Of a stretch of 64,000 bases of DNA, positions 45,977-56,425 are shown piece by piece. The position numbers were made by a program, and so were the translations under genes. The number at the start of each line of letters is the position of its first letter. Position 1 is the stretch's first letter. The notes under the pieces are model-generated. The model saw only the letters and a program-made list of their open reading frames with translations, did not search any database and was not told the DNA's origin. The stretch is from Drosophila miranda (taxonomy: Eukaryota > Arthropoda > Insecta > Diptera > Drosophilidae): assembly GCF_003369915.1 (NCBI RefSeq), contig NC_046677.1, forward strand, positions 3,596,001 to 3,660,000. The letters run 5' to 3'.

Positions 45977-46197
45977 CAGTCAGTCAAATAAATTATGATT
46001 GATGCCATTTATTCAAAAAAAACCCACAAATATAATGAACTATAACACTTCGGATTGGCGGCTCTTGCAGTGGCAAGAATCCACCATCAATCAACCATGA
46101 ATCTCTTCTTGCAATCGAAATGGTTTTTATCTTCATTTATATTAAAACAATTAATCAATTATAATTTATATATAATCATACTTTATTTGACTGACTG
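45977..46197. mobile_element. 221-bp Tc1/mariner-type MITE with TA target duplication
   Basis: The left terminus CAGTCAGTCAAATAAATTAT is repeated inverted at the right terminus (ATACTTTATTTGACTGACTG), with perfect identity over the first 18 bases and one mismatch in about 25. Both ends are flanked by TA (45975-45976 and 46198-46199), the Tc1/mariner target duplication, and CAGT starts are common in that superfamily. The interior is AT-rich and non-coding, so mobilisation would need a transposase in trans. Confidence 0.82.
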
Positions 46198-46199
46198 TA

Positions 46200-46341
46200 T
46201 AGAAATACAACTTTTCCGCTTGCTTCCCTCCATTTTGAATGTGCCGCCTGCTCTGCTGCGGAATATAAAATATTCAGCAAAATACCTTTGGCTACTTTTC
46301 TAGTATTCATCGGATTTTTATTTTGGTGATTTGAGTACTCG
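46200..46341. other. Short spacer between MITE and large transposon
   Basis: Nothing recognisable. It contains the left 7-bp target duplication GTACTCG at 46335-46341. Confidence 0.4.
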
Positions 46342-46415
46342 GACTAACCATACAGTGTATAGATGTGCCAGTTCATACTAGAATGTGTCACATGCGGGGC
46401 TACCAGTTTTGGAAC
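46342..46415 (+). repeat. Left terminal inverted repeat
   Basis: It starts GACTAACCATACAGTG and ends CAGTTTTGGAAC. It pairs with 49418-49491. The outermost base differs between the two ends (G here, C on the inverted right end). Confidence 0.88.
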
Positions 46416-47260
46416 GGGTGACAGTTTAGGGTGACACCTAACAGGAAGACAGCTGTTATTTTGAATACACTCATGCAATATACGGATGTAATAACCGGAT
46501 GTATTAATGTATATATGTATGTATGCACATAAAATGTTTCATAATTAACTTGATATTAGAATAATGTCCATGAGAGTATTCAAGGTGCGACACGCATTTA
46601 CATTTTTGCTTTACACACCCCCGTCGGAAAGCGCGCTATTGATAAGTGATTTGAAATATATTTAAAACTAATTCCAAATATATGTATGCGTATTTATTTT
46701 ATTATATATATATATTTTCTTAGATCTTATATTTAAATATATAATTTTTTTAGTTAAAATAACTTTTTTATATGGGATAAACAAAGAAGTAGAGAACCGA
46801 CGGCGATTACATATCTTTTATAATTTATAATCAACCTGTGTAAAATAATGAAATAAATGTGTAATTATATTATTGTAATATTTTATATTTTGTAATACAA
46901 ATCAAACAAATAATTTTTATTTTATTTCCCGCGCCCTAGTGTACCATACCCCGACCCCCTGCCCATTCTTCATTTATTTTGTGGCGGTAGGTCAGCTCAT
47001 CAAAAGACCCAAAACAAGAACCAAACTTAAATTTCAGTTCAAGCGGCCAATACTAGAACACACACACGCGAAGTACGTGAGAATGCGTGTGAACCCATAC
47101 ATTCAAATATGCTGGAGGCACAACAGAAACCAGAAATTAGCATCAGCATCAGATCTCTGAAAACGAAAAAGGCATACAAACACATATTTTTGTCGAAACG
47201 GAACTATAATAAAATGTCCGGAAACGGACTTAGAAATGATAAAAATCCGGGAGCGATGAG

Positions 47261-47533
47261 TGAAGTCTCGCAAAATGCTCGCAGACGGACTTAAAAAAGA
47301 GCATTTACCGGACGACAACCGATTGACGATAAAGTCTCGCAAAACTATCACAAACGGACTTAAAAACGGGTGAAAAATGGACAGAAAAGTGAAACATAAC
47401 GGAAAAGATAGCTAGGTACGGGTGAAGTCTCACAAAATGCTCGAAGACGGACTCAGAAAAGAGCATTTACCGGACGAAAACCGTGCGACGACCAAAGTCC
47501 CGCAAAACTATCACAAACGGACTTAAAAACGGG
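47261..47533. repeat. Internal direct repeat in the transposon, 162-bp period
   Basis: Block 47261-47371 (TGAAGTCTCGCAAAATGCTC onward, through AGAGCATTTACCGGACGA and ACTATCACAAACGGACTTAA) recurs at 47423-47533 with about 90 percent identity. Each block contains two TCTCGCAAAA- or TCCCGCAAAA-type motifs related to the right-end cluster. Plausibly these are transposase-binding sites. Confidence 0.8.
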
Positions 47534-47941
47534 CACAATACGCAAGAAACGCCGGATCACGTAATAGAACATGAACGAACATGTCAAACTGCGGCCCGGC
47601 ACAACGCCGCCGTTTTTTAGTTTTGTGTTATTTTGTGATTAAAAACCGCAGCAGAAGGACGTAAACGGGGAGTTAAATCGTAAAAATAGTGAAAAAAAGG
47701 AAAAATCGGTAAGTAAATTATTATTTATTTAATAGTATAGTATAGTGCACAAAATTTGAGTTTGGGAGCAGTATAAGACCCCAAAAAGACAACAATCTAC
47801 ACATTCTGTGTGTATCTATTTTTTTCTAGCCATCTTCTTGTGCATCAGGCAACCTGCGTCAACGAATATAACAATTTTCGCTGGAACTGACTTTGCGCAC
47901 CATTTTTTTTATACACAGGGGAGTACTAATATTAATAAAAA

Positions 47942-48916
47942 ATGCCATTTAAGCGTAAAAGCCGGAAATATATATGCGAATCGAAGCATATCAATAAAAG
48001 TACATCGAACATTAATATTATTGAAGAAAATGCAGCAGACTTTAGTTTTCCAGAGCCGTGTAATGATTTTTCAAATGTTTTAGTTCAGAATTTCGAATCA
48101 ACCAGTTTTAATGTGCGCCTAGGTCAGTGGATGTCCGCAAATAATATTAGCAAGAGACCAGCTAATGATTTGCTCCAGCTTTTGTCCGAAAAAATTCCAG
48201 GGCTACCACGAAATGTTCGAACTTTGAAATGTACGCCACGTGGGGTTATTAAAAGGAATGTGGCTCCAGGAAGCTATGTGCACTACGGTGTAATTCCAGG
48301 ATGAACCATTATACGAACTTATTTAACATGGATTCTGGAAATATTGCACAACTAAATGAGTATGTTCCAGACACCCAGCAGTCATGTAAGAAAATTTCTT
48401 CATATTGGCCAAATAAATGTTCAAAAATGATTTCTAATTACAGCTATCATAGAAAAAATAAATAAACTGGACCAAAAAATGGACCTGATACTTAATAAAC
48501 TCGACGGAATAAATAACCTGGACAAAAAATTGGACATCATGATTAATAAAATGGACCGAAACACAGCGCAAATGGTGGCTCTTCGTTCCGAAATTGGCTC
48601 CATTAAGGCGAAGGTTTGTGGAGAGATCCGCAAACCTAAAGAAGTTCTGCCTTGCCAACCGCTCACAACAATTCAAGAATTAGACCATTTTGAGCATAAA
48701 TTGCAGGAAGAAAGTTTCTTCAAAAATGTGGTAAGTGTTTTGAGTGAAACTCACGAGTAATATCATAAATATGATTATTTTTTTACAGCGGGATTTAATG
48801 AAAGATTTTCTTTAGAGGACGCCGATTTCGACCGAATCACGCAAAAATTCTTCCAGTACGCCCAGGACAGAGTGTCGAAGGGGCAAAAAAAAATTAAATT
48901 TAATTCACTAATATAA
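47942..48916 (+). pseudogene. DUF4806-like transposon-borne gene, frameshifted
   Basis: The first exon (ATG at 47942) has a basic start (MPFKRKSRKYICES), then FNVRLGQWMSANNISKRPAN and TLKCTPRGVIKRNVAPGSYV, ending at a stop at 48302-48304 where the frame shifts by one base. After the shift the reading continues with MNHYTNLFNMDSGNIAQLNE to a donor near 48388. The exon from about 48443 encodes a coiled coil (KLDQKMDLILNKLDGI, DKKLDIMINKMDR) and then PCQPLTTIQELDHFEHKLQ, the usual start of a DUF4806 domain. A last exon from about 48790 carries ADFDRITQKFFQYAQDRVSK and GQKKIKFNSLI with a TAA at 48914-48916. The domain is short compared with typical DUF4806 and the last splice phase does not fit. 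Function is unknown. Confidence 0.65.
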
Positions 48917-49021
48917 TTTTGTAATCTATTTATGTACCACCAAAATTAAAAATTAAAATTAATTAAAATTAAATTAAAAATTATAAAAAACAAAAAATTT
49001 CATTTCATTTCATATTACTTT

Positions 49022-49165
49022 CGGCTCGCAAAAGATATCATAAAGGGCTCGCAAACGATATTTCACAAGGCTTGCAAACGATATTGCAAAAGTCTCGCAA
49101 AAGATATCATAAACGGCTCGCAAAAGTCTCGTAAAAGATATCATAAACGGCTCGCAAAAGATCCG
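49022..49165. repeat. Subterminal cluster of CTCGCAAAAGATATC repeats
   Basis: About six irregular units of GGCTCGCAAAAGATATCATAAA and variants (TTGCAAACGATATTG, GTCTCGTAAAAGATATC) lie between the gene and the right TIR. The motif is shared with the internal 162-bp repeats. GATATC is palindromic. Confidence 0.8.
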
Positions 49166-49417
49166 TTTTTGAGCTATCGAAAATGAAACTTTCACTGCCA
49201 CAAACTGAGCGACTAGTGATTCATTTTCTTATCGTTTGCAGATCTTAATTCGATAGTTTTACACGGCTGAGTTTCGCTTAACTCTCGTTTGCGATATCGC
49301 TTGCGAAGTTTTGGTCCACTGGGATATTAGGGTGTACTAACACATGCAAAGATGTTCTCTCTGCGCTCTCTAATGATGACGCGTCAGTAGCCGAACGCCA
49401 GAGCCGAAGACTCTGGG

Positions 49418-49491
49418 GTTCCAAAACTGGTAGCCCAGCGTGTGACACATTCTAGTATGAACTGGCACATCTATATACTGTATGGTTAGTG
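49418..49491 (-). repeat. Right terminal inverted repeat
   Basis: It ends ACTGTATGGTTAGTG, followed by the target duplication GTACTCG at 49492-49498. Just inside it is a GC-rich block (CCGAACGCCAGAGCCGAAGA) absent from the left end. Confidence 0.88.
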
Positions 49492-49793
49492 GTACTCGTG
49501 TACAAAACAAGCCTTTTTATCGTTTCCGCTGTTATTGCACGCTACGACTTTTTTCGGTTCTGAGTACTCGTCTTATTTTACTTGATATTACATGTCTTAC
49601 ATTACAATTGTCTGTCGGTGAGTAAACACTTCGAAAACAGATTAAATGTCTGCCATCTCTTATACCGGTCGGTATGAAATATTCGATATATTTATATATC
49701 AACAGTGCAGCAGATGATCTACAAAAATATTAATTACGCAATAGTTTGCACTTAAGTTTGTCTACATAGCTAGTCTCATTCAAATTTGAAAAA

Positions 49794-51213
49794 ATGAGAG
49801 TTTCTAAAGCAGCGCGCTCCTGTTTTAATACATTACGGTTAAAAATGAGACCGCCTTCAATGACCCGGTCACATTTTACGTATTATCCCACAGCTGCGGG
49901 ATCTGGCAATGCGAAAAAAATGAATATGTTTAGCGCAATAAATAATGCCATGGATTTGGCTCTTCAAGAAGACAGCACGGCACTGCTGTTTGGAGAGGAT
50001 GTGGGCTTTGGTGGAGTTTTCCGGTATTGAAAAAAAAATTTCAGCAGTTTTTTGTGCCTATATCTAAATATTTTTGTATCCAACAGTTGTTCTGTTAACC
50101 TGAGAGATAAATACGGAAAGGATCGAGTTTTTAATTCACCATTGTGTGAGCAGGGAATCGCAGGGTAATATAATATAAGATATTTTCAATTGTACTTATA
50201 TTTCAGAATAAGACATTAATAAGTCATATTTTTTTCAGTTTTGCTATCGGTGTAGCTAACGCCGGGGCTACTGCAATTGCTGAAATTCAATTTGCGGATT
50301 ATATATTTCCAAGTTTTGACCAGATCGTGAATGAAGCCGCTAAATATAGATATCGAAGCGGCGGCCTTTTCGACTGCGGTTCATTAACTTTTCGGGTTCC
50401 GTGCGGAGCTGTGGGTCATGGAGCACTCTACCATTCCCAAAGTCCTGAAGCATACTTTGCTCACACGCCAGGTCTTCGCGTTGTGGTAACTATATGAACT
50501 GTCGCTTACAACAAGGAAAACTAAAACTGGAAGTATATAAATGATTTAAAATAGGTTCCACGTGGACCGATTAAGGCAAAGGGTCTGCTGTTAGCCTGCA
50601 TTCGCGACCCAAATCCCTGCATAGTTTTTGAACCAAAAACATTGTATCGTGCAGCTGTTGAGGATGTGCCTACAGAATATTACACCTCTGAGCTAGGCCA
50701 AGCGGATATTTTACGGAATGGAAAAGACGTGACACTTATTGGCTGGGGTACACAGGTCCATGTCCTTTTAGAAGTATGTGCCAATATATGTGGATGGTTA
50801 TTTCAATTTCTTCGGATTGTTTAATTAAATTGTTCTTTAGGTTGCAGAGTTGGCAAAAGAAAGACATAATATTGACTGTGAAGTTATAGACTTAGTGTCA
50901 GTTTTGCCTTGGGACACTAATACCATTTGTAACGTAAGCAAGAAACAGTATTGTTTTAAAACTATTTCATCAATATGTATTTTAGTCTGCAAGAAAAACC
51001 GGCCGTGTTGTAATCTCACATGAAGCTCCGTTTACCCAAGGATTTGGCTCTGAGATAGCTGCATACATTCAAGACAAGTGTTTTTTGAACCTTGAAGCGC
51101 CAGTTAAGAGAGTGACCGGATGGGATACCCCATTTCCACACGTTTTTGAGCCATTTTACCTGCCAGACAAGCTGCGCTGCCTGGCAGCTGTTAAAGACAT
51201 TGTCAACTATTAA
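49794..51213 (+). CDS. CG17691 ortholog: Branched-chain 2-oxoacid dehydrogenase E1 beta subunit (BCKDHB), six exons
   Basis: The model joins 49794-50023, 50087-50164, 50239-50485, 50555-50773, 50841-50933 and 50986-51213; all introns are GT-AG and the total is 1095 nt, 364 residues. The N-terminus ([19 protein letters not shown]) is basic and Ser/Arg-rich, fitting a mitochondrial targeting peptide. The E1-beta domain follows: [34 protein letters not shown], then [15 protein letters not shown] and [20 protein letters not shown]. Further on are [40 protein letters not shown] and [17 protein letters not shown]. The spacing and these blocks match BCKDH E1 beta better than pyruvate dehydrogenase E1 beta. 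The enzyme decarboxylates keto acids of Leu, Ile and Val in the mitochondrial matrix with E1 alpha and thiamine diphosphate. The gene begins about 300 bp from a DNA transposon end. The symbol is from memory of the D. melanogaster counterpart. Confidence 0.93.
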
Positions 51214-51318
51214 AGCTTCAGAAGCTTCAACAACATTTCAATCGAAACGGATGCATTTATTTACCCTTATTTTTTACTGTAATTTCTATGTAACAACATG
51301 TCTGCCCCACATGTGACA

Positions 51319-51324
51319 AATAAA
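51319..51324 (+). terminator. Polyadenylation signal of the BCKDHB gene
   Basis: AATAAA lies 106 bp after the TAA stop in ACAAATAAAATG. It is the first such hexamer downstream. Confidence 0.6.
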
Positions 51325-51329
51325 ATGTT

Positions 51330-53444
51330 TGTTTTTAAAATGTATTGGAGCCCAGCTTTTTTTAAAGATATTTAAAGTTCCAAAAACCGCGATTTCTGTA
51401 CCGAGTTAAATAATTGGTAAAACGTTGACTTTCTGCAATCACTTTGATCTAACGCCGTCGTCTATTTTGAGTTCTATGCTAACCCCTCTGCGCATTGGTT
51501 GCGTATCGATCTCGCATAAATTTCCGCTAAGCCACCAAGATTAAATACGAATTAAAAAGTTTAACCCAAATTCTCTTTTCATTTTTGAAACACATAGGTG
51601 CCAAAAAAGCTTGCCATCTCAAACAGTTTACTTATGCTTTCATTTTAGAGCTGAATGTTCTAGATAGGCTAGATAACACTTATTATTAGTAACAAGAAAA
51701 TCGATACAGTGCACATTTGGCCAGACGGCCGATATTCTGGCATAAATTCAAAAATTTCATGGAAACAAAATATTTTTTGAATGATACGTTATCCCAATTA
51801 ATGCCCTGGCTAGAAAATTTGAATTTATATTTTTGATTTTAATGCAGCACTGAAAGTTTGGCAGCCCTTCAAATCCAGATCTTCGATCTGCTACGAGTTG
51901 GTACTGAAAAAGCGGGAAAGTCTTTCTTGTGTTTGTTAGCTGGAAAATGTTGTAAATTTAAAGAAAAAGAGAATGTACAAAATGGATCAGAAAGGCCAGA
52001 GTATGTAGAATGTCTATATGAAAAAAGACTGTTAGTTTTGTTTGTGCCTTGCAGAATTGGAGAAAACTTATTGCCTGTCTATTGAGGTCCACAACATCTT
52101 TCGTGCCATCTTGTGCCACTTACTAACTATGTTAAATTAATGTTAAAATTATATATTAACTAATGTGTGTTAAATTAACTGCGAACCTTTTGCGACCGTC
52201 ATACCTTCATGGGTATTTTCATTTTGTAGGTTAGGCTGAATTTTCTAAGAAACGCTGCTCAATATTTGGATGTACGAGTATATCAATAGAAATGCTTCCA
52301 CTGTTGTGAGCTTGATATTTTAGCAACTGCAGACATAAACTTAACTCAAGCACGGCACAGAGAGAAACGATGATATATGTAAGTAAAAATATTGATTTAT
52401 CAGAAATTTAAATCGCAGGGAGCTGGCACAAAAAGCTGCAGAAATATGCAAAATTTAAGGAGATTATATTTATAATGGATATTGTCTTAAATACGCATTA
52501 ACAGAAGAAATCACGTTAATAATATACATATAACCCAACAGAAACACAACTAATAGAAATTACACTTTACATGGGCGGTAAGGGTGGGTTAAAATTTATC
52601 TCAAACAGCTTTGTTTTTATTTAAATGAAAAATCGGAATACCAATGATTGAACGCATAATTAAAGAGAAGTCAGACGTCATAAAGCGTATGGATGATCTC
52701 TCCTCAACTCAACTGACACTCATGTTGTTAATTTGACGGAACTTACCCATTACCAGTGCCCTGAATTTCAAGTCTTTCCGGATCTGGCGGGACTGAAATC
52801 CAGGGGGGAATAAGACTTTAATCGCAATTGGACCCACTACAGAGTAGGGTTCGGAAACCTACGAGAGAGATTCATTTCAGATTTTAGTGGAACAACGCGC
52901 TAATGCTCGCTATATATGAACATATAAATACAAATTTGTATAAAAACAGAAAAAAATTGTATATGAAAATAGAAACAACAGTTTTTTATGAAAATGTATA
53001 TGAAAATATAAATACAACTTTGTATGAAAATAGAAACAAAAAGTTTTATTAAAATAGAAACAAAAATTTTTTTGAAAATATAAATACAAATTTGTATGAA
53101 AATACGTTGCTCCAACGCTGTTCCGGGCGCCGAACAGCAGGCTGGAACCACAACAGAAAGCTAAGTGAAGCCTTTGAATGAAAGGGATTTCCGTTTTAGA
53201 TCGAGATCGTGAGCTTTACGACTTTTTTCTACTCAGATTCAATTCCGCACTAAAAAAATGTTCAACATAATGTGGTAAGATGAATTTTCATTACGGTTGT
53301 TTATGATTTTTAAATTTTTCTTTGTTTTAGATAGTATTTTTATGTTTCCGCTGAATATTTTTTTTTGTTTGAGGCATAACATTTTTCCTTGTCTGAACTA
53401 ATTTTTTTAGTGTGAAGCAACAAACGCACTAAACACATGTGAAC
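51330..53444. other. AT-rich spacer, no gene supportable
   Basis: A 75-codon frame at 51858-52085 has no recognisable features and no partner exons. The stretch around 52620-52900 is slightly GC-richer, but its reading frames are short. It contains the period-30-to-40 AT repeat listed separately. Confidence 0.4.
52915..53105. repeat. Imperfect tandem repeat of GAAAATATAAATACAA/GAAAATAGAAACAA units
   Basis: Units such as TATGAAAATATAAATACAAC and TATGAAAATAGAAACAAAAA alternate six or seven times, with a period of about 30-40 bp. No coding meaning; minus-strand translation gives a hydrophobic low-complexity frame that should not be called a protein. Confidence 0.75.
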
Positions 53445-53544
53445 ATGACTTCAGCTGAAGTCGAAGCTGCGGTTACAGAGCACCCTTTAGCACGGAGTGT
53501 GCTGCAGCGTTGCCAAACGATGTTCAACGATGCTTATATTACAG
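53445..53544 (+). CDS. Possible first coding exon of an unidentified gene
   Basis: The ATG at 53445 opens 33 codons (MTSAEVEAAVTEHPLARSVL then QRCQTMFNDAYIT) with a composition unlike the flanks. It follows an acceptor-like TTTTTTTAG and ends at a potential donor ACAG/GTCTAT before a TAG. Regular residue use over the whole stretch argues for coding. No downstream exon was found on the plus strand before 55.3 kb, so it may be an orphan exon or gene fragment. The donor is weak. Confidence 0.25.
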
Positions 53545-55292
53545 GTCTATAGTTAACATTGTGATGTAATATTTGTATACCATGTATTCAAAAAGTATAG
53601 TGCTGTCAAAGAGCTGGCTCCAAGCTGGCTTCAAATTTTGTTAAAAAGCCAAAACAAAGAGCTCAAAAGCTATCCGTTAATTCTAGAACTAGGAGCACGT
53701 ATGAGTTTTTTTACAGCGCGCTGCCGAAAAATGCCCTTTACCTTTGTTCAGGCCAGCACCAAATAATTGCCAAGCATGTGCCAACAACGTGCGCTCCGGT
53801 CCCAACTCGCTCTCGCGCGCTCGGAGGGGCGCTCGGGAGATTTTACGATCCACTACTCACCGCAGCATCAAGCTTAGAGCATAAGACTTAGAGTTAGTAC
53901 GCCTCCACCCCCGATTCAAACGGCCGATCTACCGCGCGACCCCCGAACCAAATACACAGAGACATATATCTACCACGAAACACAAAGATCTTTTACATTT
54001 CTTGCGACGGCTACTAGGAGGTTCACTGGATCATCAACTTCGTCGTTGGAGAATTAAGCAGCGATCCGCCCCACTACAAACAACCTTAGAATTTTTATAT
54101 TGCTATGATACTGAAAACACTTGCCTTCCAGTATCATTTTCTTATTTCGCTTATATCTGTGTAACACCCAGAAGGGAGCGTTCGGGCGCTACAAAGTATA
54201 TATATTCTTGATCAACATCAAGAGCCGATATAGCCATGTCTGCATGTCCGTCTCACAGTAGGCGCAGCGACCGATCTGGCAAATTACTTACATCTCATCT
54301 GATGACGCGTCGATGTAAGCGTCACTACCCCCGATGACATATGGAGAGGTCCTAGGGCATAGTCGATGGCATTGTCATCTAGCAGTGCATGCATTTCATA
54401 AGCTATGACTTTAGCATGCCTTTTATAAGCAATTATTTTAGAGAAAAAGAAATAGATTTATAAATAATTAACTTCACGAAAAAGTAATAATGCAGACATA
54501 AGTGATGAATTTAATGAAAGAGAAATACTTGTATACATAAGTGATGTCTATAAGTATGTAGTTGAGCTTAAGGCCTCAGTAGCTATAGCTCGAACTTTTC
54601 TTAATATTTAGACTTAACTAGTTATTAGCATTATTTAATAATAACAATAAGTATATTGCCTAAAAGTAGTGCATTACAAAGTAAAGGGTTTTGGGAACAA
54701 TTAATAGATTCATTTATTTTTAGCCCTTGAACATTTTTAAAATAAGCTGGTTGACGTGAACCACGAGAAGCCGACTTCAAACTATCAACAAAACTCCAGC
54801 TCTAGAAGGTCGCTCACTGTAATCAGCTAACGACGGACAAAACACAATTGACCATAATTCAGAGGTATTTCACCCTGAAATATAGTGTCTAGGAGAACTG
54901 GAACTTTTAAGTCCCTCTTTCACGGCTGCTTTTTCAAACCAGGATGGACTTCTCTAAAGGTAACAGTGCCCAAGCTAATACTGTGGGTGGGTTTAAACCT
55001 AAATGTTGTCTGTCGTAGATACCGCAAATATTTATCGCGTACTACTCAACTTTGGAAATATTTGTGCAGAGCGATAAAACAGTGTACCTGCTCGAAGGCC
55101 AGAACAAAGACCTCAGGGTAATCGACTTACGTGTCCGTTTTCTTTACAGGGAAGAGAGTGGTATTGCGATTGCATATTGTAAATTTGGCGGGGATCTACC
55201 GAATATGTGGTATCCTTCGGAAGCACTCGGTAAAGGAATGAGCTGGAGTGCGACCAAATAATAGCCCCAAATTCTTCCCACACGCCAACTTT
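53545..55292. other. Mixed spacer with transposon remnants
   Basis: A GC-rich block at about 53780-53960 (CTCGCTCTCGCGCGCTCGGA) contrasts with its surroundings and could be a solo-LTR remnant; no boundaries were established. At about 54160-54270 a short section (CAAAGTATATATATTCTTGA and TCAAGAGCCGATATAGCCAT) resembles the Helentron-like family. Open frames at 54885-55261 have no recognisable motif. Confidence 0.35.
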
Positions 55293-55830
55293 TTTTTATC
55301 CCGATACTCAAACTATTTAATTTGTGTTGAAAGTGGATGTGTGTAACGTCCAGAAGGAAGCGTTTCCGACCCCATAAAGTATATTTAATCTTGATCAGTG
55401 CTAGTGCTCTGAGATAATAAGAGCTAGAGCAACCAAATTTTGTATCCACACTCCTGTGATATCGAACCTGCACAAGTATATTTCAAAATTTCGCCCTACC
55501 CCCGCAAACGACGAAAATCTGTGGCATACATAATTTTAAAGATACGGGATAATTAAAGATAAAAATCATAGAGAAGGACCATATCTACCAGATGGCCGAG
55601 ACTGGATCAGATCGAAATGTTATTAATACTAAATGGACAAATCAATTTGCAGTGGCTACGCAGCGCCATACACGTTCTGACTGATTTTCTGTCTCTCTCG
55701 CACGCACTCTGTGTCGTTCAATGTTAGCGTCGCCTGGCGGAGGAAAGGCATACTGACTAAGTATCGAGTATAAATGTAGAGTTGCGGCCGTAGCAGCAAC
55801 TCACAACGTTCCCCATCTTTTTATTTATAC
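55293..55830 (+). mobile_element. DINE-1/Helentron-like repeat, internally shortened
   Basis: It starts TTTATCCCGATACTCAAACT and follows the 12.35-kb copy (CGTTTCCGACCCCATAAAGT and CAAATCAATTTGCAGTGGCT). The end is the subterminal motif AGTATCGAGTATAAATG, the GAGTTGCGG...GCAGCAACTC stem-loop and ACAACGTTCCCC. It is about half the length of the 12.35-kb copy through an internal deletion, which keeps both ends. Confidence 0.6.
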
Positions 55831-55924
55831 GGTATTTTATTTATTGAATCTTCTCTCTTGGAGACTAACGATAAATAGGCAAATCTTAATCTAATATATT
55901 TATTACTTAATTACAATTAATTAT

Positions 55925-56425
55925 TTAGAGAACGGCCCTAACTATTATTGCTGGGAGTAGTAGTCGTGTATATCTAGTGCGCCAAGTTAAACACTGCGCA
56001 AGTCTATTAGGATGGGCCAGAAGTTTGACCTGAAACTTTGCTTTCCCTTGGTCGATTTCATCTTGAACAGATCCTACATTTAAGTCTTTATCAATATTTC
56101 TATTCCGTATGTACCATGGTGCCTCAGTGATAGCTCTCAGTATTTTCGATTGAGCTCTCTGGATTATTTCTAGATGACTAATGCAAGCGTTTCCCCATTG
56201 TTCGGAGCCATATGTCCACATTAGTTTGAGAGCAGCATTGTACAAAAGTTCTTTGTACCCCAGTTTTAGTGGCGAACGGACGTTTATAAACCAATGTAGA
56301 TTACTAACTTTAAATTTCAGTAGATTTGCCTTAGCTTCGATGTGTTTACGGCAAGTCAGCCGTCTATCTAAATAGACACCAAGGTATGTTACTTCGGTGT
56401 TTTGTGGAATGTATAGACAAAGCAA
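55925..56425 (-). pseudogene. Jockey-clade LINE RT thumb and C-terminal fragment
   Basis: The 166-codon frame has VTYLGVYLDRRLTCRKHIEA, LYNAALKLMWTYGSEQWGNA and EIIQRAQSKILRAITEAPWY then IRNRNIDKDLNV. These are conserved at the end of jockey-type ORF2 (Juan, BS and Helena relatives). The catalytic core is missing; the frame starts just after the YADD region. It is a different family from the 27.3-kb fragment, though the block is homologous. Confidence 0.8.

Larger units (their letters stand above)
46342..49491 (+). mobile_element. 3.15-kb DNA transposon with about 73-bp TIRs carrying a DUF4806-like gene
   Basis: The ends (46342-46415 and 49418-49491) are inverted copies, starting ACTAACCATACAGT and ending CTACCAGTTTTGGAAC, with about four mismatches. 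Target duplications GTACTCG flank both sides. The interior has a 162-bp-spaced direct repeat (47261-47533), a non-coding leader with a candidate intron (donor near 47710), a damaged DUF4806-like gene (47942-48916) and a cluster of CTCGCAAAAGATATC repeats near the right end. No recognisable transposase was found. A 7-bp duplication is unusual; it occurs in some P-superfamily elements (from memory, Hoppel/1360), but the TIR sequence was not matched to any family. Confidence 0.8.

Noticed and set aside
47261..47533. Regularly spaced repeats considered as a CRISPR-like array
   Set aside because: Only two long units, in a eukaryotic transposon, with no spacer-repeat alternation.
52900..53151. 83-codon hydrophobic frame on the minus strand
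   Set aside because: It is the translation of the AT-rich tandem repeat (repeated FIYIFI pattern), not a membrane protein.
53780..53960. GC-rich block considered as solo LTR or CpG-island promoter
   Set aside because: No TG...CA ends, no target duplication and no gene found next to it; left as unassigned sequence.
54885..55261. Two overlapping plus-strand frames of 78 and 69 codons
   Set aside because: No recognisable motif, frames conflict with each other and no splice structure supports either.
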